Below are positions 1 to 7,561 of a stretch of DNA of 47,809 nucleotides, piece after piece. Both the position numbers and the translations under genes were made by a program. Position 1 is the first letter of the stretch; every line of letters begins with the position of its first letter. The notes below the pieces were generated by a model that saw only the letters and a list, made by a program, of their open reading frames with translations, ran no database searches and was not told where the DNA came from. This DNA comes from an uncultured Psychrobacter sp. Lineage in GTDB: Bacteria; Pseudomonadota; Gammaproteobacteria; Pseudomonadales; Moraxellaceae. The stretch lies in the NCBI RefSeq assembly GCF_947495825.1, contig NZ_CANMAH010000015.1, forward strand, positions 1 through 47,809. Direction: 5' to 3'.

Positions 1-85
1 ATACTTATATACTTATATACTTATATACTTATATACTTATATACTTATATACTTATATACTTATATACTTATATACTTATATACT
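1..85. repeat. ATACTTAT octamer tandem array, candidate centromere (left end)
   Basis: Ten exact head-to-tail copies of ATACTTAT occupy positions 1-80, followed by ATACT. The next octamer is the variant ATACTCAA (81-88), and a looser ATACTACA lies at 92-99. The array ends about 27 bases before parA. Ribbon-helix-helix partner proteins of small ParA systems are known to bind arrays of short repeats upstream of parA, so this is the likely parS/centromere and operator. Each unit also contains TATACT, close to a -10 hexamer, so the parA promoter may lie inside the array. The role is inferred; the repeat is read directly. Confidence 0.8.
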
Positions 86-112
86 CAATACATACTACAG
101 GGATCTGTATTT

Positions 113-751
113 ATGAAGGTAATCGCGGTATTAAATCAAAAGGGTGGTAGCGGTAAGACTACCATCGCAACGCATTTGGCTCGTGGCTTACAACTAAAAG
201 GTCATAGTGTTTTGTTGGTGGATAGCGACCAGCAGGGCAGTGCGCGTGACTGGAGAGCGGTTGATGAAGACAATCCGGTACCAGTGATCGGGCTTGATAG
301 ACCAACACTTGATAAAGATTTAAAAAGCGTTTCTGATAAAGATTACGTGGTGATCGATGGATCGCCGCAAGCTACTAGTCTGGCTATTTCTGCTATAAAG
401 GCGGCTGATTTTATATTGATTCCGGTGCAGCCGAGTCCTTATGATATCTGGGCAACCAGTGATTTGGTTGATTTAGTACAGCAACGTATTGAGATGATGG
501 ATGGCCAACTAAAGGCGGCCTTTGTCGTATCACGCGCCATTCAAAATACCAATATTGGTAAAGAGGTGGCAACCGCGCTGCTTGATTATAATCTTCCGGT
601 ATTAGAGACCAGAGTGATGCAGCGAGTTGCTTATCCTAATAGTGCTGCCCTTGGTAAGACAGTATTTGATACCGAATCGCCTAATAGCAATGCGATACAA
701 GAGATAACCGCATTGGTCAGTGAGATTCAAATATTTTTTGGTGAGGAGTAG
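113..751 (+). CDS. parA: ParA-family partition ATPase
   Basis: A 212-residue Walker-type ATPase of the ParA/MinD superfamily. The deviant Walker A motif KGGSGKTT lies at residues 10-17, the DSDQQGS motif at 37-43 and a hydrophobic strand ending in D82 acts as Walker B. There is no N-terminal helix-turn-helix, so it resembles the short type Ib (ParF-like) ATPases that segregate low-copy plasmids by ATP-dependent nucleoid gradients. It starts just after the octamer array and is followed 3 bases later by an RHH gene, the standard partner order. Its expression is probably repressed by the RHH protein binding the upstream repeats. The family is clear; the exact subtype is inferred from size and context. 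Confidence 0.93.
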   Translation: MKVIAVLNQKGGSGKTTIATHLARGLQLKGHSVLLVDSDQQGSARDWRAVDEDNPVPVIGLDRPTLDKDLKSVSDKDYVVIDGSPQATSLAISAIKAADFILIPVQPSPYDIWATSDLVDLVQQRIEMMDGQLKAAFVVSRAIQNTNIGKEVATALLDYNLPVLETRVMQRVAYPNSAALGKTVFDTESPNSNAIQEITALVSEIQIFFGEE

Positions 752-754
752 GTC

Positions 755-964
755 ATGAGTTTATCAGCAGGTCGCCCTAGTAAGAACGTTAAGGATCAGT
801 TAGCTCTATCGGATGTGACGGACAGTCCCAAAAAGACGGTACGCGTGAATTTTAATCTAGATGAAGATAAACACATTGCGCTCAAACGGTACGCGCTTGA
901 AAGCCGAAAAACGGTTACTGAGCTGTTGACTGAAATGATTGATGAAAAGTTGGTTGAACGATAG
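755..964 (+). CDS. Ribbon-helix-helix partition partner (ParG/CopG-like)
   Basis: A 69-residue protein. A polar, probably flexible N-terminal tail (residues 1-26) precedes a ribbon-helix-helix fold: strand TVRVNFNLD (28-36), helix around 37-50 and helix around 53-67. It begins 3 bases after parA, with the purine-rich end of parA (GGTGAGGAGTAGGTC) as ribosome-binding site. In type Ib partition systems such a protein binds the centromere, uses its tail to stimulate ParA ATPase activity, and represses the operon. The ATACTTAT array is the obvious candidate DNA target. Function is inferred from size, fold and position. Confidence 0.85.
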   Translation: MSLSAGRPSKNVKDQLALSDVTDSPKKTVRVNFNLDEDKHIALKRYALESRKTVTELLTEMIDEKLVER

Positions 965-1270
965 ATATAAAAAATCGGATTTTTTATACCTAAAAAAAGG
1001 ATATGTATAAAAAACTCAAAAAACTATATATATCATCGAACGCTGTGTACCTTTCTAGTATCATCAGATGCTTGTTTTCTTAAGCCAGACGTAGAAGCAA
1101 GCTGCAAAAAAAATGCCCATGGCAAAACAAGCACTGTTTCCTATATCAGTACCATATAATAGAACCAAAAACGGTTAGCAGTGCTAAGGTATATTGCCCT
1201 TAATCAAAGCGTACTCAATAACGATTTAAGTTACACAAAATATAAGGGGCTTCTAGCCCCATCATTATTC
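965..1270. other. Intergenic stretch with no recognised gene
   Basis: About 300 bases between the partition genes and an IS3-family end. The first 60 bases are A/T-rich with runs of A and T (968-1015) that could end the par transcript, but I see no clean hairpin. No reading frame with a ribosome-binding site or recognisable protein is visible. Confidence 0.4.
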
Positions 1271-1320
1271 TGAACCGCCCCGAGATTGTCGGAGACTCAA
1301 CTTTCTGAGAGAATACGACA
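1271..1320. mobile_element. Left terminal end of an IS3-family element
   Basis: The sequence TGAACCGCCCCGAGATTGTC begins here, followed by GGAGACTC and a short leader to an OrfA start at 1321. It resembles the TGAACCGCC...GGAGAC ends of IS3-family elements, and related ends recur at 37700-37764. The matching right end was not found downstream, so the element is truncated. Confidence 0.7.
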
Positions 1321-1700
1321 ATGAAAAGACAAACCTACACTCCTGAGATTAAAAAACGCGCCGTTCGCATGCTGATTGAAGCATTAAACGATTACACCTC
1401 TATGTGGTCAACCATTCAAGTTATAGTACTGAAAATAGAATCTACTTTTGGAACATTGTGGTCATGTCATAAAAAGCGCACTAATGAAACCATACTAACC
1501 AACATTCAAGACTAAGCTACACATACTAAAGAGCTTGAACGTGAAAATAAGAAGCTTACGTAAGCCAGTTAGATTACAGTAAAAGCCGCTTTTTTCGCCC
1601 AAGGAGAGATAGGACATACAATCCAGTTGTGGCTCAGTTTATTGATAACAATAAGTGTGTCTACGGTATTAGAGCAATATTGACTGTGCAATATAGAAGA
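1321..1700 (+). pseudogene. Decayed IS3-family transposase (OrfA/OrfB remnant)
   Basis: The first 20 codons read MKRQTYTPEIKKRAVRMLIE, a typical start of an IS3-family OrfA helix-turn-helix protein. The frame then degenerates and stops at 1513-1515. Past that stop the sequence still encodes THTKELERENKKLT, matching the OrfA leucine-zipper region, then a KAAFFAQ-like piece around 1580-1605. After another frame change, NNKCVYGIRAIL-like codons recall the start of OrfB. At least two frame changes and several stops make it non-functional. It ends near 1700, where a full element would need about 800 bases more. The CDF gene follows immediately, so its promoter may lie in or at the edge of this remnant. 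Confidence 0.75.
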
Positions 1701-1760
1701 TATGCAATAAAATTATTTTCTACCTTTAATAAAATGCAGCAACCTAAACAAGGGTAAATT

Positions 1761-2687
1761 ATGAGTAATTCAGATAACCACAGTCACCAAGCTCCAAACC
1801 CTAAAAATATGAATAAGGCTTTCTATATTGGAATTGGTCTAAATTCTGCATTTACGCTCATCGAGTTCATAGTGGGCTACTCAACTAATTCATTAGCTTT
1901 AATCGCAGACGCTAGCCACAACTTAAGTGATGTTGCCAGTTTAATAATCTCGTTAATTGGAATGAAATTAGCACAGAAAGCATCTACTACGCTTTATACC
2001 TATGGCTACAAAAAAGCTTCTATAATGGCTTCTCTTATTAACGCCATATTGTTAGTTACAATCGTTATAGGTATTGCGTATGAGGCCTTGGGTCGATTTG
2101 ATACCATACCGGAAGTTGCAGGAAAAGTTATTATTATTACAGCTCTAATAGGTGTATTTATAAATACTGTTTCTGCTTTTGCATTCTACAAAGGTCAAAA
2201 AGACGATATTAATGTTAAAGGTGCTTTCTTGCATCTAATGGTAGATGCATTGGTCTCTGTAGGTGTCGTTATCTCGGGCATTATTATTTACTATACAAGT
2301 TGGAATATCGTTGATCCTCTAGTTAGCTTGATTATTTCAGTCGTGATACTGTTATCGACTTGGGGTCTACTAAAAGAGAGTATCAAGCTTGCTATTGACG
2401 GAGTACCTCAAAATGTTGATCTCAGTAAAATCACTGCTATCTTAGAGAGCTATAAATTTATTCAAAACTTTCATCATCTGCACATCTGGGCCTTGAGTAC
2501 CACTGAGAATGCTCTGACAGTTCATATCGTACCGAAGAGCGATGTGACATTAGAAGAGACTCTTATTATGAAAGAAAATATTAAGGAAGATTTGGCGCAT
2601 CAGAATATACAACATGCAACTATTGAATTTGGTATTAAGGCAGATGACAATCAAAAATCGCGTGCATTAAATGAAAGTATCAACTAA
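1761..2687 (+). CDS. czcD: Cation diffusion facilitator metal exporter (CzcD/ZitB-like)
   Basis: A 308-residue inner-membrane exporter of the CDF family, which exchanges cytoplasmic Zn(II), Cd(II) or Co(II) for protons. It has an N-terminal His-containing tail, six predicted membrane segments and a cytoplasmic C-terminal domain. The transport-site residues are in the expected places: D50, H53 and D57 in IADASHNLSD, and the HLMVD motif in segment five. The C-terminal domain has the usual HHLHIWALS segment. The start at 1761 has AAGGGT 8 bases upstream. The gene stands alone downstream of an IS3 remnant and is clearly more A/T-rich than lnt or ccmF, consistent with separate acquisition. Metal specificity cannot be settled from sequence. 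Confidence 0.9.
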   Translation: MSNSDNHSHQAPNPKNMNKAFYIGIGLNSAFTLIEFIVGYSTNSLALIADASHNLSDVASLIISLIGMKLAQKASTTLYTYGYKKASIMASLINAILLVTIVIGIAYEALGRFDTIPEVAGKVIIITALIGVFINTVSAFAFYKGQKDDINVKGAFLHLMVDALVSVGVVISGIIIYYTSWNIVDPLVSLIISVVILLSTWGLLKESIKLAIDGVPQNVDLSKITAILESYKFIQNFHHLHIWALSTTENALTVHIVPKSDVTLEETLIMKENIKEDLAHQNIQHATIEFGIKADDNQKSRALNESIN

Positions 2688-2873
2688 AAGATGATAGACC
2701 GTATATAGCTATCTCTTTTTAAGTATGAGGCGCGTGCTTTATGTCGACATAATTTTTTCAATCAGTTCTTATGTGATCAATAGTTTAAAACTTTTATATT
2801 TACGTGCGTTAGGACGTTACCTAGAAAAAATAAAAAACTTACGCTGATTAAATTATTATAATTAAGTTTACTA
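2688..2873. other. Convergent intergenic region between the CDF gene and lnt
   Basis: A/T-rich spacer between two genes that converge. No clear terminator hairpin, repeat or small gene is visible. Confidence 0.35.
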
Positions 2874-4442
2874 TTACCCTCGTCCTCTAAGTGTGGTTAG
2901 ACCTTTGCCAAAATAGCTTAGTAGTAATAACAGAGTTATTATTATCAAGATAGGATAATTTCCCATAAGCATAAAGGGAGTGTTACCAACCCGTGCCTGT
3001 ATCTCACCACGTAGTACAGTACGCTCAAACTGCGGTGCGCGTTCTACAATACGACCTTTATGGTTAATGATAGCGGTAACACCAGTATTGGTCGCTCGAA
3101 TAAACCAGCGCCCGTTCTCAAGCGCGCGCATTTGTACCATTTGCAAATGTTGCAATGGTCCTGCTGAAGTGCCAAACCAGGCATCGTTAGAGACCGTCAA
3201 CAAAAAGTCAGTATCGATGGCATTTTTACGCGTGGTATCTGGATAAGCTACCTCATAACAGATAGCCGTCCCTATATTGTGTCCACGCACCTTTAGAGGT
3301 GACTGCTGATCACTACCACGACTATAGCTCTTAATATCCTGACTACCGGCCAAACTTGGGAAAATATCGAGCACGCCTTCAAATGGAATATACTCTCCAA
3401 AAGGCACCAGACGCTGCTTCTTGTATAGGCCTTCCGCTTCTACACCTCGAGCAATCACGCTATTGTAAAATGGGGGATACTTATCCGTACTGGCATTGAA
3501 TGCCGCTTTATCCTTATAAGGGATACCAGTTATCCATGTCGTATTGGTCGCATTAGCCATTTCTATCATTTCACTAATAAAGCCCGCAGCCTCATCCTGA
3601 AACATAGGAATAGATGATTCAGGCCACACCACAACATCACGTCCCCACTCAGTGCGTGTTAACTTCGCATAAATCTTTAGCGTTTCTACTTGATACTTAG
3701 TCAGCCACTTTATATCTTGTGAAATATTACCTTGAATCAATGACACTGACAGATCAGGTGTGCCCTTAGGTTTTGTCCATTGCGGATTGACCAGCCATAA
3801 TGATGTGCTAATGGCTAATAACAGTACAGAAACGATGGCATAACTACTGCGCCGAAGCAGTAGCTCTACTAAACTTGCAGCCAATAGTATGGCAACAAAA
3901 GAGACGGCAAAAACACCAGCAACGGGTGCTAAGGACGATAACCAATACTCTTCAGTAAATGCATAACCAACAAACAGCCACGGAAAGCCTGTGAATAACC
4001 AAGTTTTTAACCATTCTTGTAGCACCCAAAGAGCAGCAAATGAAAAGGGTTGTTTGCCTACCATACGGTTAAAGGCTAGTGCTAAAAATCCATGAAACAG
4101 TCCCATACCGAGACCCATCAATCCAATCATAATCAATGCGAGCCACGTTGGTGTATCGCTATAATCATGGATAGCAGTATAGAGCCAAAAGCCGCCGACG
4201 CACCATAGCCCCATACCGTAAGCTTCACCGATAATAAAAGCGCGACGACCACTCATATTTGGCACCAACAGCGCATATAAAATCGCTGGTGACACTATTG
4301 CTAGCGGCCAGAACCCATAAGGCGATAATGCAAATAAAAAAATAGCCCCTGCAAGCCATGCTGCTACTAGCGTAAGCCATAGCGGTAATTGATTTAAGTG
4401 AGTACTCAAACGCTTTTGTAGACTAATAGTAGACAGGTGCAT
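2874..4442 (-). CDS. lnt: Apolipoprotein N-acyltransferase
   Basis: A 522-residue inner-membrane enzyme that adds the third acyl chain to the N-terminal cysteine of lipoproteins, the last step after Lgt and LspA. About seven hydrophobic segments (residues 20-220) precede a periplasmic nitrilase-like domain. The catalytic triad is visible: E275 in WPES, K342 in YKKQRLVPFGE and C395 in AICYE. The final membrane segment is at about 492-512. Length is normal, so it looks intact. It is divergent from a DUF411 lipoprotein gene starting 240 bases away, a plausible substrate. Together with lspA and lgt it completes the pathway on this plasmid. A chromosomal lnt is expected too, so this is probably an extra copy. 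The start at 4442 has only a weak ribosome-binding site. Confidence 0.95.
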   Translation of the reverse strand: MHLSTISLQKRLSTHLNQLPLWLTLVAAWLAGAIFLFALSPYGFWPLAIVSPAILYALLVPNMSGRRAFIIGEAYGMGLWCVGGFWLYTAIHDYSDTPTWLALIMIGLMGLGMGLFHGFLALAFNRMVGKQPFSFAALWVLQEWLKTWLFTGFPWLFVGYAFTEEYWLSSLAPVAGVFAVSFVAILLAASLVELLLRRSSYAIVSVLLLAISTSLWLVNPQWTKPKGTPDLSVSLIQGNISQDIKWLTKYQVETLKIYAKLTRTEWGRDVVVWPESSIPMFQDEAAGFISEMIEMANATNTTWITGIPYKDKAAFNASTDKYPPFYNSVIARGVEAEGLYKKQRLVPFGEYIPFEGVLDIFPSLAGSQDIKSYSRGSDQQSPLKVRGHNIGTAICYEVAYPDTTRKNAIDTDFLLTVSNDAWFGTSAGPLQHLQMVQMRALENGRWFIRATNTGVTAIINHKGRIVERAPQFERTVLRGEIQARVGNTPFMLMGNYPILIIITLLLLLSYFGKGLTTLRGRG

Positions 4443-4681
4443 CGCAAATTATCCAAAATTATGAGCCTTGAATTTTTAATCAAAATCCAAAACTCAGATA
4501 GACCCGTTAATACTACAGGCAGCATTTCAAAATAAAAACTGCTTATGATACCAGTCCGCACTGCTCAATGTATAAATTTACGTACCCCGTTTGATGGGTT
4601 ATTATGCTACATTACCAAACGATATGAAGTGTTACTTGACCTTCTATAGCTCACAATATCTACAGTACATGAGAGAGCACT

Positions 4682-5332
4682 ATGACCCCCTTAAAAATAA
4701 AATCCAGTCTTATATTCAATCGTCATCTGTCTAAGGGGTTGCGTGGTACGCTGGTGTTACTTGCCGCCTCATCACTATTTGCTTGTAGCCAACCGAGTAG
4801 TGGCGTATCTGATGCAAACACAACATCAGTAACAACCGAAAATGCAACAGCTATCACTTTAAAGGAAGATGAACCAAACGCTAAAAGTGCTCACATGATG
4901 ACAAGGTCAGTAAGTAAACCAGACCTACTAAAAAACGTCTCAGCTACGGTCTATAAAGATGCCAATTGCGGCTGCTGTAAAGAATGGATAAGTCATGCAG
5001 AAGATAATGGTCTAAGTGCAACCGCGCAAGATGTTGCGGACTTAGCCGTATTTAAAGAGCGCTACAGCGTTCCAACTGAGATGCGTTCTTGCCATACTGT
5101 AGTCACTACTGATGATTACGTCTTTGAAGGTCATGTACCTGCTAAGTATATGGCGCAGTTCTTAGAAAATCCGCCAGTACAAGCTATGGGTCTTGCCGTA
5201 CCTGGCATGCCTGTTGGTAGCCCAGGTATGGAGTATCAAAATAAATTCATGCCCTATCAGGTTATGCAGCTCAATAAAGACGGGACGACCCAAGTTTATG
5301 CTGATATTGAATCGGTAGAGCAGCAATTATAG
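4682..5332 (+). CDS. DUF411 metal-binding lipoprotein, copy 1
   Basis: A 216-residue exported protein. A basic N-terminus and hydrophobic stretch (residues 20-34) end in LFAC, a lipobox with C35 as the predicted lipidated residue; F at -2 is slightly unusual. A low-complexity linker (36-80) leads to a DUF411 domain with NCGCCKEW (C96, C98, C99), RSCH (C137, H138) and GHVPA, likely soft-metal ligands. DUF411 proteins commonly sit in copper or silver resistance clusters, but their exact role is unsettled. A close paralogue lies at 30022-30660 in the copper operon; the two are nearly identical through the domain and differ in the linker. It is divergent from lnt, whose product could acylate it. 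Confidence 0.88.
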   Translation: MTPLKIKSSLIFNRHLSKGLRGTLVLLAASSLFACSQPSSGVSDANTTSVTTENATAITLKEDEPNAKSAHMMTRSVSKPDLLKNVSATVYKDANCGCCKEWISHAEDNGLSATAQDVADLAVFKERYSVPTEMRSCHTVVTTDDYVFEGHVPAKYMAQFLENPPVQAMGLAVPGMPVGSPGMEYQNKFMPYQVMQLNKDGTTQVYADIESVEQQL

Positions 5333-5519
5333 TGTGTTAGCAGTTAAGAATACTTTGATTATAGTGTTAGCGTTAAAAGTAAATGAGGCAGGTATAAGAC
5401 TGTTCTATTGCTTATAAAATGATTCTTCATCAAAAAAATCATTAGCTATTGCGACTTTAAAAGCAAAAATAACTTTGAATTTGTAACTTTTGATGACAAT
5501 GTAAGCGGATTTATCGGTT

Positions 5520-5556
5520 ATTAACCCTTAAAATAGATAAATAATTAAGGGTTAAT
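5520..5556. repeat. 12-bp inverted repeat
   Basis: ATTAACCCTTAA at 5520-5531 pairs perfectly with TTAAGGGTTAAT at 5545-5556 across a 13-base loop. It lies about 190 bases after DUF411 copy 1. It could be a weak terminator or an operator; there is no T-run. The equivalent place in the second copy is not conserved. Confidence 0.55.
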
Positions 5557-5704
5557 ACAAGAATATACAGGATGTATCGAAACAATTACGTAATATTACA
5601 TAAGCCAGTAGGGAATTAACATCTATATCTATATTAATATTATAAATTATTATATTATCTTAATAATTAGTTAGACCCTATATAGGGTAATTACTTCATC
5701 CAAT

Positions 5705-5761
5705 AAAAAAACGTCTGAGGGTTAAATCTATAATTTAGATTTAACCCTCAGACGTTTTTTT
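5705..5761. terminator. Perfect 26-bp hairpin flanked by A7 and T7, copy 1
   Basis: Positions 5705-5730 pair without mismatch with 5736-5761 around a 5-base loop. The arms begin with seven A and end with seven T, so it can act as a rho-independent terminator in either direction. The related hairpin at 36226-36282 keeps its pairing although both arms have changed (see findings). The long A/T-rich stem is more than a terminator needs. Confidence 0.8.
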
Positions 5762-6137
5762 GCTTATAAAACAGTAGAAATTGTTGTCAATTTAGTCAGC
5801 TATATTCTGTATATGTTACACAAACTTACATTGTAAAATGTGGAATATTAGCAATTTTTTCAACATCAAAAAAGTATTTTTGGGGTTTTTAAGGGTGATG
5901 ACAGGCTAAACAGCCTATGCTAAAGTCGGCTTTGTGTTTTGGCCAGCAGCTTGATTTGCAACAGCTTCGTAAGACTTCAATGATGTGCTGTGATCGCCAA
6001 TAATCATTTTTTATATGAATAATATGCAGCAGAAGTATCAGTCACTATGACGTATATATACTTGAGTTGTTGAAATTTAATTGACTGCGCTGTTGTTGAT
6101 AACAGACCATTTTGAATTAACCGTAGGTATTAGATTT

Positions 6138-6860
6138 ATGAAACAGGCTTTATTGATTTTGTCAGTACTGGGTATGGGCATAGCACAAACGAGTGGTGCT
6201 GCTATCACAATCTCTCAAACAAATAATACCATCACCAATACTTCTGTGGCATCAAACTACGGTTCATCAAAAAACATCTATAGCACTAGCAGTGGTGCTT
6301 ATGTTTCTAGTAATGACGAAATCAGTCAAGCTATTAGCAACCTAAGTGCGCAGGCTAAGCAAAAAGAGAGTCGGCTTTCATCATTAAACAGCCGCTTATA
6401 CGCTGAAAAACAACAGCAGCAAGTCAATACAGTTCCTGATAGCAATTCAGCCCCCGCTATCGCTGCTGCTCGTGCTTCACGAGTGGCTCTATCTGGTAGC
6501 TCTGGATACTGTGCCCGTTACGTACGTAAAGCACTACAATCAGCAGGTTATGAGTTCACCCCCAATCCTTCAGCCTATCAGTACGCCACTCGTGGCACGC
6601 TTGATAAAGCAGGTTTTAGCAAAATCAGTAATGATATGCCAACCCAAGTAGGTGATGTTATTGTCTATGATCGCTCATCAAAGCGTCCACATGGCCATAT
6701 CCAAATCTTTGATGGCGAAAACTGGATTTCTGATTTCCGTCAGAACAGCATCAGCCCATACAGTGGTGTCTATGCTTATACCACATGGCGTGATTCAAAA
6801 TACGTGGATGACGCATCCGCATCAGATCGAAATATCTACCTTGCTATGAATGATAAATAA
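6138..6860 (+). CDS. Secreted CHAP-like (Cys/His peptidase-amidase fold) protein, copy 1
   Basis: A 240-residue protein when started at ATG 6138, which places a signal peptide (MKQALLILSVLGMGIAQTSG, then AA) at the very N-terminus; an in-frame TTG at 6081 would bury it. A polar Ser/Asn/Gln-rich region (25-110) precedes a domain with SGYCARYVRKAL (candidate nucleophile Cys) and HGHIQIFDG (candidate His), as in CHAP/NlpC-type amidases that cut peptidoglycan. Family assignment rests on these motifs and the fold-like spacing. A paralogue lies at 36658-37380, near-identical in the C-terminal half and more divergent in the linker. It is followed by a terminator and then the merR-zntA pair. Why a metal plasmid carries two is not clear. 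Confidence 0.75.
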   Translation: MKQALLILSVLGMGIAQTSGAAITISQTNNTITNTSVASNYGSSKNIYSTSSGAYVSSNDEISQAISNLSAQAKQKESRLSSLNSRLYAEKQQQQVNTVPDSNSAPAIAAARASRVALSGSSGYCARYVRKALQSAGYEFTPNPSAYQYATRGTLDKAGFSKISNDMPTQVGDVIVYDRSSKRPHGHIQIFDGENWISDFRQNSISPYSGVYAYTTWRDSKYVDDASASDRNIYLAMNDK

Positions 6861-6899
6861 GACCTGATAAGTCAGCACAACATAGTTATTATTTCCTCC

Positions 6900-6939
6900 A
6901 ACCCCAGTAGTGATCTTAATATCATTGCTGGGTTTTTTT
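6900..6939 (+). terminator. Terminator after CHAP gene 1
   Basis: An imperfect stem of AACCCCAG...CTGGGTT with a loop rich in A/T, followed by a run of seven T. It lies about 40 bases after the CHAP stop codon. The same structure is kept after copy 2 at 37420-37458. Confidence 0.75.
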
Positions 6940-7008
6940 GTGCTTAACATCAGGGTGTATTTAACCTTTCATGATTTGATCAGTTAGAAATGAACACTAC
7001 TGATATCA

Positions 7009-7419
7009 TTACTCATGACAGGAATTATCGACCAGCGCGTTTAAGATGCCACATGATACTGCTGGTGCACTACTTGCACATTTCTGACGCAAAACAGTCA
7101 AGTGCTGCTTTAAGTGCATCAATTCTTCCATTCGTATTTCTACAGCATAAATTTGCTTATCTAGTAATGAGTTCACATCACCACAGTCTTTATCAGGTTC
7201 CTCCCAGTATTCAAGTAAGATTCTTACTTCGTCTAAAGCCATGTCAAGCGTACGGCAGTGTAGGATAAATTGTAGACGTTCAATGTGCTCTTCATTATAT
7301 AAACGATAATTCCCTGCGCTGCGAGAAGGCTCAGGTAATAAGTGCTCCTTTTCGTAATAGCGAATGGTTTCCACTGTGGCACCTGTGCGTTTAGCGAGCT
7401 CACCAATTTTGATTGTCAT
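7009..7419 (-). CDS. cadR: MerR-family metal regulator (CadR/PbrR/ZntR-like)
   Basis: A 136-residue MerR-type activator. The N-terminal winged helix-turn-helix (IGELAKRTGATVETIRYYEK) is followed by the dimerisation helix and a metal-binding end with C77 region residues (DCGD), a C-terminal CGILNALVD segment and a DNSCHE tail. This pattern is typical of Cd(II)/Pb(II)/Zn(II) sensors and unlike the copper sensor CueR. It is divergent from the P-type ATPase at 7562, whose promoter has the stretched 19-bp spacer that MerR proteins untwist. A fragment of a second copy, ending DNSCNE, survives at 37529-37615. The metal cannot be named with certainty. Confidence 0.88.
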   Translation of the reverse strand: MTIKIGELAKRTGATVETIRYYEKEHLLPEPSRSAGNYRLYNEEHIERLQFILHCRTLDMALDEVRILLEYWEEPDKDCGDVNSLLDKQIYAVEIRMEELMHLKQHLTVLRQKCASSAPAVSCGILNALVDNSCHE

Positions 7420-7505
7420 AACAACCTCTATGATTTAAATGATTAAAGTGGCTGTAAAGACTGGCGCTAGAGAAATTAAAATTACGAAACTGTAGATGAA
7501 TAACC

Positions 7506-7536
7506 TTGACTCTAAAGCCACTAGAGGGTTCATAAT
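7506..7536 (+). promoter_or_regulatory. MerR-type promoter and operator of the P-type ATPase
   Basis: A -35 TTGACT at 7506-7511 and a -10 CATAAT at 7531-7536 are separated by 19 bases, the over-long spacing typical of MerR-controlled promoters. The spacer contains the dyad CTCTA-N7-TAGAG (7510-7526), the expected site for the regulator encoded at 7009-7419. Confidence 0.78.
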
Positions 7537-7561
7537 ATCATTATTCAAAGGGTAAATTATT

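Larger units (their letters stand above)
5333..6137. other. Long intergenic region upstream of CHAP gene 1
   Basis: No credible gene. It holds a 12-bp inverted repeat at 5520-5556 (ATTAACCCTTAA and its complement), a 26-bp hairpin at 5705-5761 and an A/T-rich leader to the CHAP gene. From about 5410 onward it is similar to 35940-36657, so it belongs to a duplicated segment. Confidence 0.6.

Noticed and set aside
1..85. CRISPR-like array at the window ends
   Set aside because: The 8-bp units are contiguous with no spacers, and no cas gene is present. It fits a centromere-type array.
2690..2873. XerC/XerD (pdif-like) sites between modules
   Set aside because: I looked for paired 11-base arms separated by 6 bases around the module borders and saw no convincing match; a profile search would be needed.
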